Source: Clostridiales bacterium
GTDB taxonomy: Bacteria; Bacillota_E; Sulfobacillia; Sulfobacillales; JAIMBI01
Reading direction: 5' to 3'
NCBI GenBank assembly: GCA_027318915.1
Contig: DAHVOH010000007.1
Span: 3,022-67,021, forward strand
Length of the DNA: 64,000 nucleotides
In this document: positions 1-8,047 of the stretch, piece after piece
Layout: the number at the start of each line of letters is the position of its first letter
Numbering within the stretch: the first letter of the stretch is position 1
The notes under the pieces: model-generated
What the model saw: the letters and a program-made list of their open reading frames with translations, nothing else
What the model was told of the DNA's origin: nothing
Databases searched by the model: none
Translations under genes and position numbers: made by a program

Positions 1-13
1 GCTGATCCTGGCG

Positions 14-2551
14 ATGCGTCGCGGCCGTCGCGTCGCTCGGGCCGGAGAGGGGAATCCGGGCGTCGCTCGGGGCAGCGCGGTGTGGCCGGTGGATCTGGTG
101 CCGGACGAGGCCCCTCTGGCCGTGTATCCCCTCGGCCCCGCCGGCCGTCTCTACCTGTCTGATGTGCGCGTGGTGCTGTCGATACCCGGTCGGGTCGACG
201 GGACCCGAGACGTGGTGGAGGTGCCGTTGGAGGAGATTGAGTGGGTGGGCTGCCACGCTCACCCGCCCGGCGCCGGCAATCGGGGGGTGGAGTTTTCGCT
301 CGTGCATCGGGGCTGGCACGCGATGGATCTGCCGGGTCCGGAGCAGCAGCGCTTGGCGCCCCTGGCCCACCTGACGGCGCCGCTCCGAAACCCCACCGTG
401 GTGGTCCACCCCAACGACGCGGCCGACGTGCGGCAAAGCTTGGGCGCCCTGGTGGCCACCGCACGGTCGGGCGGCCACTGGGGTGATCCCCTCACGGCGC
501 TCGACGGATCGCCGGTCCAACTGGCCCCGGGCGAGCGACTGTTGGCGCGCCACGAGTGGCAGGCTCCCGGAGCTCAACGCGTGCGGGTACTGGTCACATC
601 CCGGCGGGTCGTCGCGGAACGGGTGACCGCGGGGACCGACTCCGTCTGGTGGGACATGCCCCGCGTCCCCGAGCCCGTGGTGGCCCGGCTCGTGGCTGTT
701 CCCGGCTTGGCGGCGGTGCTCAGCGTGACGCCGCCCGGCCGGCATTCTCCCGAGCCGGAACTGCTCCGCCAGGCCCGCGGCGGGACCCCGCCGTGGTCGC
801 TCCTGCCCCCGATGGAGGACGAGATGGCTCCCATCGTGCTGCCCGTCGCCCCCGACGCACTGCCCTTGGCGCAGGCGCTGGTGCGCGTCCTGGAGGAGGA
901 CGACCCCGTGTCGGCGCCGGCTGTCCCGAGCGCCGATGCCGTCCCAGAGGGCCTGCTGCGACCGCCCGCGACCGGCATCCCCACGCGTCCGCCCGACGGC
1001 GGGAGCGGCGCCGGCGAGGCCGCCGTGGCCGCGTGCGACACCCAGACCGGCCAGCTCATCCTGACGGACCGGCGTTTGGTCTGGACCCAGCGCGGCTCCG
1101 ACAGCCGCGGCGCTGCCGATGAGGTCTGGGCGGTGCCGCTGGAGGCGGTGCATGAGCTCATCCATTACCGCCGTGCGGACGGGCGCTCGGTGGTGATCCC
1201 GGTCGTCGACACGCCCGTGCCGGCGCTGCTGGCGTCGTCCGGCCAGGTGCCGATGGATGCCACCGGCCGCTTTCCCCTGGCTACCTTGATGGGACCCGCC
1301 GCCCCGGCGTTCGCATCCCGCCTGGGCGCCGCCGTTCTGGCCCGCACAGCGGGTCTCCCCCCGCCGGCGGGCCAAGACTGGGAGGGCCGGACCACCCGGA
1401 CGCCCTGGCCCCGCCCGAGTCCTGACGAGCACATGGCCAGCGCGTACGAGATGGGTGGGGGCGTTTGGGTGTGGTGCACGACCCGCCGCCTGATTGTCGA
1501 ACGGCATGATGCGCAAGGGCCGACCGCCGTCGTCGAGTATCCGCTCGAGGCCATCGCGGCCGTGGAGGTGCGCGAGGACCACGTCCCGCGCTGGGATCAC
1601 GTCGGCCCGAGCGACGGTCTGGCCCGGTGCCTGTGTGTCCTGACACCGCTCGAAGCCATCGTCGGGCACGTGCTAGGGCCCGTCCTCCGTGACCATCTGG
1701 CCGTGCGCCGGGTGCGCACCCTGATTCTCCGCACGACGGGTCGGGGATATGATCTGGGTTCCGTTTCGCGCCGTTGGGCGGGCGGCGAGCCAGTGACCCA
1801 CCCGGTCGGGGCCCCCCGCCCACCAGGGCGGACGCCGGGCCTGGATCGCCTCGCCGACGGAATCCCCGTGGGGGCGGCGGTGTCTGATGCCGACCTGGAC
1901 ACGCTCTTGGCTCACGTGGCCCGATTCCGGCGCTGGGGCGCGGCCGGCTATCGGCCGGACGGTGCCGCCCGGTCGGCGGTGCAATCCGAAGCGCTCGGCG
2001 TGCGGCTCGCCGAAGGTGAAGTCTTCCGCGGCGCGTGGACGGCTCAGGCGCGCGATGTCCACGCGTCCCTGCTGCTGTCCTCGCTCCGCCTCGTCGCCAC
2101 CCGGCAGGTGAGGCGGCGGGGCTGGACGAACCACGTCCGCTGGGATGTTCCCCTGGCCGAGGGTCTGGACATTCGGGCGGTGGACTATGTGCTGCCCGGA
2201 CCCCACGCTGCCGTGGAACACTGGCCGGGCCTGGCGGTCGAGCATCCGGTCCTGCCCGTCGCGACCGCCAAGCCGGCCCCCTTCCCCCTGGGGCCGAGAG
2301 GTCGGGGGCCGGTGCCGCCGCGCCCGTCCAATACAATCTATTGCATCGAAGCCTTGCCCGACGATCTGCACAGTCCGTTTCAAGCCGTTGTCCTGGGCGG
2401 GCTGGTCACCTGGAGACGGCGGCGGGCAGTGCCCTTGGATCCGTACTACTCCAGCATCGTCCTACCCTGGCCGGAGGACCCGGAGGCGGTGGCGGCGGAG
2501 AGCGGACAACGGCTGGCCGCCGAATTGGCCGGACAGGGTGACGCCGGCTAA
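14..2551 (+). CDS. Large protein with five PH-like repeats, function unknown
   Basis: 845 residues from the first ATG; the frame is already open at the window edge, so the true start may lie upstream. I do not recognise the whole protein. Five segments share one pattern: two beta-strand-like stretches, a (T/S)xRR(L/V) turn, a polar loop and a closing VPLE-type strand. They lie near residues 44-76 (YLSDVRVVLS), 190-216 (VLVTSRRVV), 345-382 (LILTDRRLVW, then VPLEAV), 484-520 (CTTRRLIVER, then YPLEAI) and 682-720 (LSSLRLVATR). This resembles bacterial PH-like (bPH) domains, which usually bind membranes or partners; that assignment is inference from pattern only. No signal peptide or membrane helix is evident, so the protein is probably cytoplasmic. 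It heads a same-strand cassette ending near 5.9 kb, 67 bp ahead of a membrane J-like gene. Confidence 0.7.
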   Translation: MRRGRRVARAGEGNPGVARGSAVWPVDLVPDEAPLAVYPLGPAGRLYLSDVRVVLSIPGRVDGTRDVVEVPLEEIEWVGCHAHPPGAGNRGVEFSLVHRGWHAMDLPGPEQQRLAPLAHLTAPLRNPTVVVHPNDAADVRQSLGALVATARSGGHWGDPLTALDGSPVQLAPGERLLARHEWQAPGAQRVRVLVTSRRVVAERVTAGTDSVWWDMPRVPEPVVARLVAVPGLAAVLSVTPPGRHSPEPELLRQARGGTPPWSLLPPMEDEMAPIVLPVAPDALPLAQALVRVLEEDDPVSAPAVPSADAVPEGLLRPPATGIPTRPPDGGSGAGEAAVAACDTQTGQLILTDRRLVWTQRGSDSRGAADEVWAVPLEAVHELIHYRRADGRSVVIPVVDTPVPALLASSGQVPMDATGRFPLATLMGPAAPAFASRLGAAVLARTAGLPPPAGQDWEGRTTRTPWPRPSPDEHMASAYEMGGGVWVWCTTRRLIVERHDAQGPTAVVEYPLEAIAAVEVREDHVPRWDHVGPSDGLARCLCVLTPLEAIVGHVLGPVLRDHLAVRRVRTLILRTTGRGYDLGSVSRRWAGGEPVTHPVGAPRPPGRTPGLDRLADGIPVGAAVSDADLDTLLAHVARFRRWGAAGYRPDGAARSAVQSEALGVRLAEGEVFRGAWTAQARDVHASLLLSSLRLVATRQVRRRGWTNHVRWDVPLAEGLDIRAVDYVLPGPHAAVEHWPGLAVEHPVLPVATAKPAPFPLGPRGRGPVPPRPSNTIYCIEALPDDLHSPFQAVVLGGLVTWRRRRAVPLDPYYSSIVLPWPEDPEAVAAESGQRLAAELAGQGDAG

Positions 2552-2618
2552 ACGCGCGGCGCGGCGGACGCGGCGGGAGCCGGGGTGAGGCGCCCGGAAC
2601 ATGGAGGAGGTGAGGTGG

Positions 2619-3038
2619 ATGAGCGCGGATGGGGAGGCGACCCCGACCGATCTGGCGTGGTGCTACGACGACCTGGGCCTGGCCCCCGGAGCTTCGCTGC
2701 TTGAAGTCCACACCGCGTTTCGGGCCCGGATGTGGCGGGCGCGGTCCGGGGCCCCAGCCGATCCGGTGGCGCCGGACGGTGCGTCGGCGGCGCGGTTGGT
2801 CGCGGCCTATGTCGCCATTCTGAACGCCCGCCGGCCCCTGGAGCGCGGGCCGACCGGCTGGCGCAGCGCCCAAGCGGGTCGGGTCTTTCGGGGTCTGACC
2901 GGATTTGTTCTCCTGGGACTCGCCTGTCTGCTCGCGGCCCTCTTGTTCCAGGGCGAGCCCGCCGTGATGCTGGTCGTGCTGGCGCTGCTGTTTGCCGCCT
3001 ACTGGTGGTGGTATCGAGCCGAGCGCCGCCGGGGCTGA
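2619..3038 (+). CDS. Membrane protein with N-terminal J-like domain
   Basis: 139 residues. I chose the ATG at 2619 because GGAGGTGAG lies just upstream; an ATG at 2601 in the same frame overlaps that ribosome site. Residues 10-70 look like a DnaJ-type helical domain (WCYDDLGLAPGASLLEVHTA, then a YVAILN helix), but the HPD tripeptide that stimulates Hsp70 is missing. Two hydrophobic segments follow near residues 90-107 and 111-127, ending in a basic tail (YRAERRRG). It is probably a membrane-anchored adaptor rather than a true Hsp70 co-chaperone (inference). It sits between the PH-repeat protein and the ATPase gene, 43 bp before the latter, so the three are likely co-transcribed. Confidence 0.7.
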   Translation: MSADGEATPTDLAWCYDDLGLAPGASLLEVHTAFRARMWRARSGAPADPVAPDGASAARLVAAYVAILNARRPLERGPTGWRSAQAGRVFRGLTGFVLLGLACLLAALLFQGEPAVMLVVLALLFAAYWWWYRAERRRG

Positions 3039-3081
3039 GGGCCGTCGACGCCACACTCCGGGACTGAAAGGAGGTGCACGT

Positions 3082-4371
3082 GTGGATGTGACCCACCTGA
3101 TTGCAGACGGACTACCGCTGTGGCCGTCGGTGCCGCCCCTGCCGCGAGGCCCGGTGGTAATCCCGACCCAGACCGGCTATCCCGTCTATCTGTCGGAAAG
3201 CCAGCTGCATCGCCACGTGCTGCTGGTGGGAGCAACCGGGCAAGGCAAGACCAACGCCCTCTATCATCTGGTCACCGCGCTGCGCGCGATGGCCACACCC
3301 CGCGACGTCCTCGTCATCTTCGACACGAAAGGCGACTACGTCCGCCGGTTTTGGTGTCCCGGCGACTATGTCCTGGGCGGTCCCCCACCCACCGGCGAGG
3401 AGGAGGAGGTCTGGAACCTCCTCGAAGAGGTCCGCGCCACGGACCCGGCGCGGCGGGAGGAGTTGGTGGCGGAAATGGGCCACATCGTCTTCGACGATCT
3501 GGTGCGCCACTCGCGCGAGCCGTTTTTTCCAAAGGCGGCGCAAAATCTGTTCAGCGCGGGCCTTGGGATCATCGCGGAGGCCCAGGGCGGGGCGACCACC
3601 AATCAGTCGCTGCTGGCCTGGTGGCGCGAGCGGGATCGGGCCGCCCTGCATGACGTGTTTCAACAGGCCGGACGGCGGGCGCTGGCCACGTATCTCGATC
3701 CGGCCATCGGGGCGACGGCGCTCGGGGTGCTCGCGTTTCTACACCAGGCCGTCGAGGGGGCGTTCGTGGGGCCGTTTGCGCGTCCGGGAGACTTCTCGAT
3801 GCTGCGCGCGGTGCGCGCCAAGGGCGGCAAAGCCATCTTCATCGAGTACGACCCGGCGGCCGGGAAAACACGGGAACCCGCGTACCGGATCCTGATGGAT
3901 CTGGCCATCAAAGAGGCGCTCGGGCGGGATCACCCCGACGGGCGCACCTTCTTCGTCATCGACGAGTTCAGTCTGCTGCCGCACCTGTACCACTTCGCCA
4001 ACGGCTTGCACTTCGGACGGGAGGCGCAAATGAGCTTCTTCGTCGGCATGCAGAGCCACGCCCAAGTGCACGCCGCCTACGAAGACGACGCCGACGCCAT
4101 TTTGGCCGGGTTTGGCACCGTCATCGCCTTCCGCGTGACGGATGGCCGGACCCGCGAATTCATCCAGCAGCTCGCCGGGCGGAACTACAAGCTGTTCCAT
4201 ATCCCCTCGTCGGCGCCCGGCGTGCGGCCCAGCGACCAAATCACACAGGGTTACACCGTCGGGGACGAGGATGTCTGGAACCTGGCCGTGGGGGAAGCCC
4301 TGCTGTTCATGGCGGAAGCACCCGCGCCGTTCCGCGCGTCCTTTGCCCGGTGGGAGCCCGCGCGTCCATGA
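3082..4371 (+). CDS. VirD4/HerA-type P-loop ATPase
   Basis: 429 residues from a GTG at 3082, six bases after AAAGGAGGTG. Walker A is GATGQGKT at residues 50-57 and Walker B is FFVIDEF at 290-296. The stretch after Walker B (a QSHAQV helix, then FGTVIAFRV) matches the TraG/VirD4 C-terminal part of type IV coupling proteins; DUF87/HerA helicases are the close alternative. Such ATPases pump DNA or protein through a hexameric ring. Unlike VirD4, it has no N-terminal membrane segment, and no relaxase or mating-pair gene is nearby. The stop codon overlaps the ATG of a tiny ORF (ATGA at 4368), implying translational coupling. It is probably the motor of this cassette; the substrate is unknown. Confidence 0.82.
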   Translation: MDVTHLIADGLPLWPSVPPLPRGPVVIPTQTGYPVYLSESQLHRHVLLVGATGQGKTNALYHLVTALRAMATPRDVLVIFDTKGDYVRRFWCPGDYVLGGPPPTGEEEEVWNLLEEVRATDPARREELVAEMGHIVFDDLVRHSREPFFPKAAQNLFSAGLGIIAEAQGGATTNQSLLAWWRERDRAALHDVFQQAGRRALATYLDPAIGATALGVLAFLHQAVEGAFVGPFARPGDFSMLRAVRAKGGKAIFIEYDPAAGKTREPAYRILMDLAIKEALGRDHPDGRTFFVIDEFSLLPHLYHFANGLHFGREAQMSFFVGMQSHAQVHAAYEDDADAILAGFGTVIAFRVTDGRTREFIQQLAGRNYKLFHIPSSAPGVRPSDQITQGYTVGDEDVWNLAVGEALLFMAEAPAPFRASFARWEPARP

Positions 4372-4454
4372 CGGCGGCGGCGCGCTACGCAGACCAGGTG
4401 ACCCGCATGGCGAGGACACGGGGCGGCCCGCGAGGGTGCCGGCGGCCGTCATGA
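4368..4454 (+). CDS. Tiny coupled ORF, 28 codons
   Basis: The ATG at 4368 overlaps the ATPase stop (ATGA), and its TGA at 4452-4454 overlaps the ATG at 4451 of the next gene, again as ATGA. The peptide begins MTAAARYADQVTRMARTRGG and is basic. The two exact four-base overlaps suggest it serves as a translational bridge, whether or not the peptide has a function. It could also be chance, because the next gene may simply start at 4451 in the wake of the ATPase. No database family is recognisable at this length. Confidence 0.35.
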   Translation: MTAAARYADQVTRMARTRGGPRGCRRPS

Positions 4455-5026
4455 CGCCCGGCGCGGGGGCCGTCTACGACCCGCGGGCGGTGTTGCCCCT
4501 CGGCATCCCGCTCGGGCGGCAGACGGACGGCCGTTTTGCCGTCCGCAAGGGCGGGCGCGTGTTCCTGCTGGATGCGCTGAAGGAGGAACTCTGGGTCGAC
4601 GCGCACGGCGAGTTCGACGCCGACACCCTCGCGGGGCGCCGGGAGGACCCGACCGCGCCCGCTGCCGTACGTACCCTGGTGGATGCCGGCCTCCTGCATC
4701 CGCTGACTGCGGAGGTCGCCGCCGACTGGCCTCGCCTGCGTCCGCTGAGGCCCCTGCCACGCGCCATCCCGCTGGGCTATGACCGGGGGACCGGGCGCTT
4801 TGTCTTGGCCATCCCGGACACGGGCGGCCAACTGCAGCTGGACCCGGTCGCCTATTGCTTGTGGACCGAGTGGGACGGGTTGGCCACGCTCGGATCCGCG
4901 GTGGGCTCGGTCACCCAGGCGGTTGGTCTGAGCCCGTCGCGGGTCCGCGAACGGGCCGTGCAGCTGGCGTGTCTGGGCGTCTTCACCGCCGCGTGCTACC
5001 TGGATGCGGCGGATGACAAGGAGTGA
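4451..5026 (+). CDS. Internally duplicated small protein, unknown
   Basis: 191 residues from the ATG at 4451. The protein is a tandem duplication: IPLGRQTDGRF...LDALKEELWVDAHG (residues 19-53) matches IPLGYDRGTGRF...LDPVAYCLWTEWDG (105-143). Each half ends in a short helical stretch (VRTLVDAGLL near 73-82; RERAVQLACLG near 166-176). A beta-rich start, a conserved LW...G and a closing helix recall PqqD-like or winged-helix domains, but this is inference from pattern. No membrane segment is seen. It is coupled to the upstream ATPase region by ATGA and lies 7 bp before the next start, firmly inside the cassette. Confidence 0.65.
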   Translation: MTPGAGAVYDPRAVLPLGIPLGRQTDGRFAVRKGGRVFLLDALKEELWVDAHGEFDADTLAGRREDPTAPAAVRTLVDAGLLHPLTAEVAADWPRLRPLRPLPRAIPLGYDRGTGRFVLAIPDTGGQLQLDPVAYCLWTEWDGLATLGSAVGSVTQAVGLSPSRVRERAVQLACLGVFTAACYLDAADDKE

Positions 5027-5033
5027 TGGGACG

Positions 5034-5501
5034 ATGGACATCGAACGCAGTCTGTGGCTGTCGACGCTGCTCCACGGGGTGGAAATCGCCCTGCCGGAAG
5101 TCACCGGCATCGGTGTGACGGTGGTGGCCGGCGGCAACATCGTAGCGGGCCTCGCCGCCGAGACCGGGGTCAAATGGGTCATGGAGCAGGTTCGCGACGA
5201 ACCGTCCACCGGTCTGGAGGCGGTGAATGACTTCGCCACGCCGACGGTCACGGAATTTCTCGCCGCCATGACCGCGTTGGCCGCCGTCGGCCCACTCGTG
5301 GGCGTGGTCGTGCAGGGGGTGTTGGGCTGGCCGCTGCGCCCCGATCCCGCCCCGGAGCTCCAGGCTGACCGCGCCCTGGACCAGGAGCTGCGGGGGTTGC
5401 TCCGGCCCGAGCCCGTGCCCACCCCGGAGGCACCGGTCGCAGAGCCGAAGGTGCCCCCGCCCGTGTTGCCCCCGCCGACCCCATCGACGATGGGCCTGTA
5501 G
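5034..5501 (+). CDS. Small membrane protein with proline-rich tail
   Basis: 155 residues from the ATG at 5034, about eight bases after AAGGAG; an in-frame ATG at 5004 lies inside the upstream gene. A mildly hydrophobic, glycine-rich stretch covers residues 21-41 and a clearer membrane helix covers about 79-101 (AAMTALAAVGPLVGVVVQGV). The last 45 residues are rich in Pro and acidic residues (PTPEAPVAEPKVPPP) and probably extended. Family not recognised. Its place between the duplicated protein and a holin-like gene suggests a membrane component of the same system. Confidence 0.6.
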   Translation: MDIERSLWLSTLLHGVEIALPEVTGIGVTVVAGGNIVAGLAAETGVKWVMEQVRDEPSTGLEAVNDFATPTVTEFLAAMTALAAVGPLVGVVVQGVLGWPLRPDPAPELQADRALDQELRGLLRPEPVPTPEAPVAEPKVPPPVLPPPTPSTMGL

Positions 5502-5658
5502 GTCTGCGGCAGGTCGGGCGGGGTCGGATCTACCCGACCATGCCGCCGGGGATCACCGACAACCTGGTGGGAAAGCCCATCGCATAGCTGCCCGGAATTG
5601 GGCCGGGGACCGCGCATATACATCCGGTAGTCGGCTTGCGCGGGAAGGAATGGTCATC

Positions 5659-5904
5659 ATGCCGGCTTGGTGGGGTCTGCCGGCTCCCGCCCTCATCCTG
5701 GCCCTGGTGCAATTGGCCAAACAACTGGGTTTCCCGCGGCGCTACGCCGGTCTCCTGGCGACGGTGATCGGGGTGGCGGGCGGTGCTGCGGTGAGCCTGT
5801 GGGGCACGAGCGCCACCGCCGCCGACATTGCCACCGGAATGGCCGCCGGCCTGTCCGCGGCCGGCGTCTGGTCCACCGTGAAGAGCGCCGCGCGCGCTCC
5901 GTAG
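5659..5904 (+). CDS. Holin-like small membrane protein
   Basis: 81 residues from the ATG at 5659, nine bases after GGAAGG; the ATG at 5650 sits too close to that site. Two hydrophobic segments (residues 6-16 and 25-43) flank a basic turn (FPRRY), followed by an Ala/Gly-rich amphipathic tail with an AAGVWSTVKS end. Size and layout resemble small phage or Firmicute holins, which form membrane pores, but no lysin gene is adjacent. It is the last gene of the plus-strand cassette; a 150 bp gap precedes it, so it may have its own promoter. Confidence 0.55.
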   Translation: MPAWWGLPAPALILALVQLAKQLGFPRRYAGLLATVIGVAGGAAVSLWGTSATAADIATGMAAGLSAAGVWSTVKSAARAP

Positions 5905-6047
5905 GCTCTTTGAGCCCCAAGGCGACCGGTCCCCGGCTTCTCTTTTCGCCAGCGCCGTCCGCCTCCGGGGTATCCCGCCGTACCGTGGCCGGACGACGGA
6001 AGGTATAGATTTGGCCGCGCGGGCCGATACCAATCCGAGGATGCCCA

Positions 6048-7229
6048 ATGGCAAAAGCGGTGGTACTGGGCACGGGGTTTGGCGGGCTGGCCGTGCTGTC
6101 ATGGCTGAGGCGGCTCATGCGTCCCGGGGAGCTAACCATTACCGCGGTGGACCGCCTGCCGGATATGGTGTACCGGCCCGCGCTGGTGCACGCGTTGGAT
6201 GGACCGCCCACCGCGGTGCAGCGCCCGGCGCGGGTGGCCGTGGCGCCGCTGCTCCGCCGGTTGGCCGTGCACGGGATCCGAGATACGGTGGTCGGCGTCG
6301 ATCCGGCCCGCCGCCAAGTGCACCTGGCCACGGCCGAGCCGCTTGACTACGACGTGCTCTTCATCGCCACCGGACGCCACTACGGCTGGGACCTGGTTCC
6401 CGGTCTCGCACCCCACCTGGGCGGCGTGTGCGAAGACTATCTGGCTCGACACGCGGCCGTGCTGAATCAGGCGTGGCGCGGTGGCCGGTTCGTCTTTGCC
6501 GTGGGCCCCATTCATGGGGCGCCCGATTGGACTCCCCCGCTGGCCGTGGGCTGTGAGTGCCCCCTCTTGGAATCCGCTCTGCTGTTTGACCGGTGGCTTC
6601 GCCGGCGAGGCCGGCGGGACGCGACGGAACTGACCGTGCTCACGCCGGGTCCCGTCATTGCCCAGGACGCCGGGGCGCGCGCCCGCGAACGCATCCTGGA
6701 ACTTTTCAGCGAACGCGGCATCGCTGTCCTGACCGGCTCGTCCGTCCGCCGTGTCACCGGTCACACCCTGGAACTCTCAAACCGGCAAGCCGTCGCCTAC
6801 GACCGGTCCATCTGGATCCCCCCGTATGCCGGCTCCCCCTGGCTGCACGACAGCGGCGTGGACGACGGATTCGGATGGGTTCCCACGGACGGCCATCTCA
6901 ATCACCCCCTGTACCCCGACATTTATGCGGTGGGCGACATCACGAGTCATCCGTGGCCCAAAATGGGACATGCCGCCATGGTCCAAGCCCGTATCGCCGT
7001 CCATCATTGGGTGGCGCGGCAGCGCCGCGCGCTGCCGCCGCGCTCGTACCAGCCGATGCTGGTTTGGGCGCTCGAACTGGGAGCCGGCCGCGGACTTCTC
7101 ATCATCACGGACGAATACTGGGGCGGCCGCCGCCACTTCATGGCCGAGGGACGCTGGCCGGCCGCCATCAAGTGGGCGTTCCAAAAAGGCTACGTCTGGC
7201 GTCGCGGCGCTCTGCCCATTATGCCCTGA
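6048..7229 (+). CDS. SQR/NDH-2-like FAD flavoprotein
   Basis: 393 residues. The N-terminal dinucleotide fold is GTGFGGLAVLSWL (residues 8-20); the FAD-closing motif is IYAVGDI near residue 295, followed by a KMGHAAMVQARIA helix as in sulfide:quinone oxidoreductases. VLFIATGRHYGWDLVPG is the second nucleotide-domain signature. The family passes electrons from sulfide or NAD(P)H to membrane quinone. A CEC pair (GCECPLLES, near 165) sits where SQR has one active-site cysteine, but the C-terminal cysteine of classical SQR is missing, so the substrate is uncertain. A GAGG at 6037 serves as ribosome site. It is convergent with the germination operon and appears to be a single-gene unit. Confidence 0.75.
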   Translation: MAKAVVLGTGFGGLAVLSWLRRLMRPGELTITAVDRLPDMVYRPALVHALDGPPTAVQRPARVAVAPLLRRLAVHGIRDTVVGVDPARRQVHLATAEPLDYDVLFIATGRHYGWDLVPGLAPHLGGVCEDYLARHAAVLNQAWRGGRFVFAVGPIHGAPDWTPPLAVGCECPLLESALLFDRWLRRRGRRDATELTVLTPGPVIAQDAGARARERILELFSERGIAVLTGSSVRRVTGHTLELSNRQAVAYDRSIWIPPYAGSPWLHDSGVDDGFGWVPTDGHLNHPLYPDIYAVGDITSHPWPKMGHAAMVQARIAVHHWVARQRRALPPRSYQPMLVWALELGAGRGLLIITDEYWGGRRHFMAEGRWPAAIKWAFQKGYVWRRGALPIMP

Positions 7230-7316
7230 AGCCCACACGGAATCGCGTCGGCGTCGGAACGCGGCATCCCTTGGCTTGATTGGGCCGCCGCCCTCCGGCA
7301 TCATGCGGAACCGCCG

Positions 7317-8030
7317 CTACGTCAGGTTCGCCGAATACAGCAGAACGACGTCCTCGGGCCGTCGGTGGGAGGTGATGTGGCTGAATCCGGCCGCCTCCAG
7401 CCATGTCCCGAGCGCCTCGCCGCGATGCCACCGGCGGTGCGTCTCGGACAGCCAACGATAAGGGGCGCGTTCCTTGGCCTCCGGCCAGTCGCGCGTGAGG
7501 AACCGATCGCCCCAAGCCGGCAGCGCGTGGTGAAAGTAGGCGTCAAACCCCCATTGCCGCCATCCCTCCGGGGTATGCGTTTCCAGCACAATCACCCGTC
7601 CGCCGGGTCGAAGCGCGGTGGCGGCGGCCTGAATGCCCTCCTCGGGCCGGGCCAGATCCCGCAGCACAAACGACAGCACCGCCACATCATAGGCGCGCGC
7701 ATGGCCGGCGGCCCACACCTGCATGGGGGCCTGATATCGGGCCACCGACTCCGGTACCGCTTCCAGCACCCGGGCCGAAATGTCCACCGCCGCCAGTTCG
7801 CACTCCGGCAGGCGCGCCGCCACTCGCCGCAGCAGATAACCGGGCCCCGAGCCCAAATCGACCAGGCGGTGCGGCCGGGGGCGGACGGCGAGCCGCGCCA
7901 CCGCCGCCATCCAGGCGGGATACCTACCCCAGGACACCTGCACGGTCTGCTCCAGGTAGCGACCGGCCAACCAGTCGAAGGTGGCCGCGAGGTGGTCGTC
8001 GCCCGCCGTTGGGGTCACTGTGTGTGCCAT
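7317..8030 (-). CDS. Class I SAM-dependent methyltransferase
   Basis: 237 residues. Motif I is VDLGSGPGYLLRRVA (near 57-71) and the acidic residue after strand two is AAVDIS; ALRPGGRVIVLETHTPEG matches the post-II region. This is the UbiE/MenG-like class, which methylates quinones or other small molecules; the acceptor cannot be read from the sequence. It starts at an ATG 17 bp downstream of the FMN oxidoreductase stop on the same strand, so it is the last gene of the gerA-gerC-gerB operon. That location makes a role in spore germination or spore chemistry possible (inference). Confidence 0.8.
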   Translation of the reverse strand: MAHTVTPTAGDDHLAATFDWLAGRYLEQTVQVSWGRYPAWMAAVARLAVRPRPHRLVDLGSGPGYLLRRVAARLPECELAAVDISARVLEAVPESVARYQAPMQVWAAGHARAYDVAVLSFVLRDLARPEEGIQAAATALRPGGRVIVLETHTPEGWRQWGFDAYFHHALPAWGDRFLTRDWPEAKERAPYRWLSETHRRWHRGEALGTWLEAAGFSHITSHRRPEDVVLLYSANLT

Positions 8031-8047
8031 GGCGATTCCCCCTGCCG

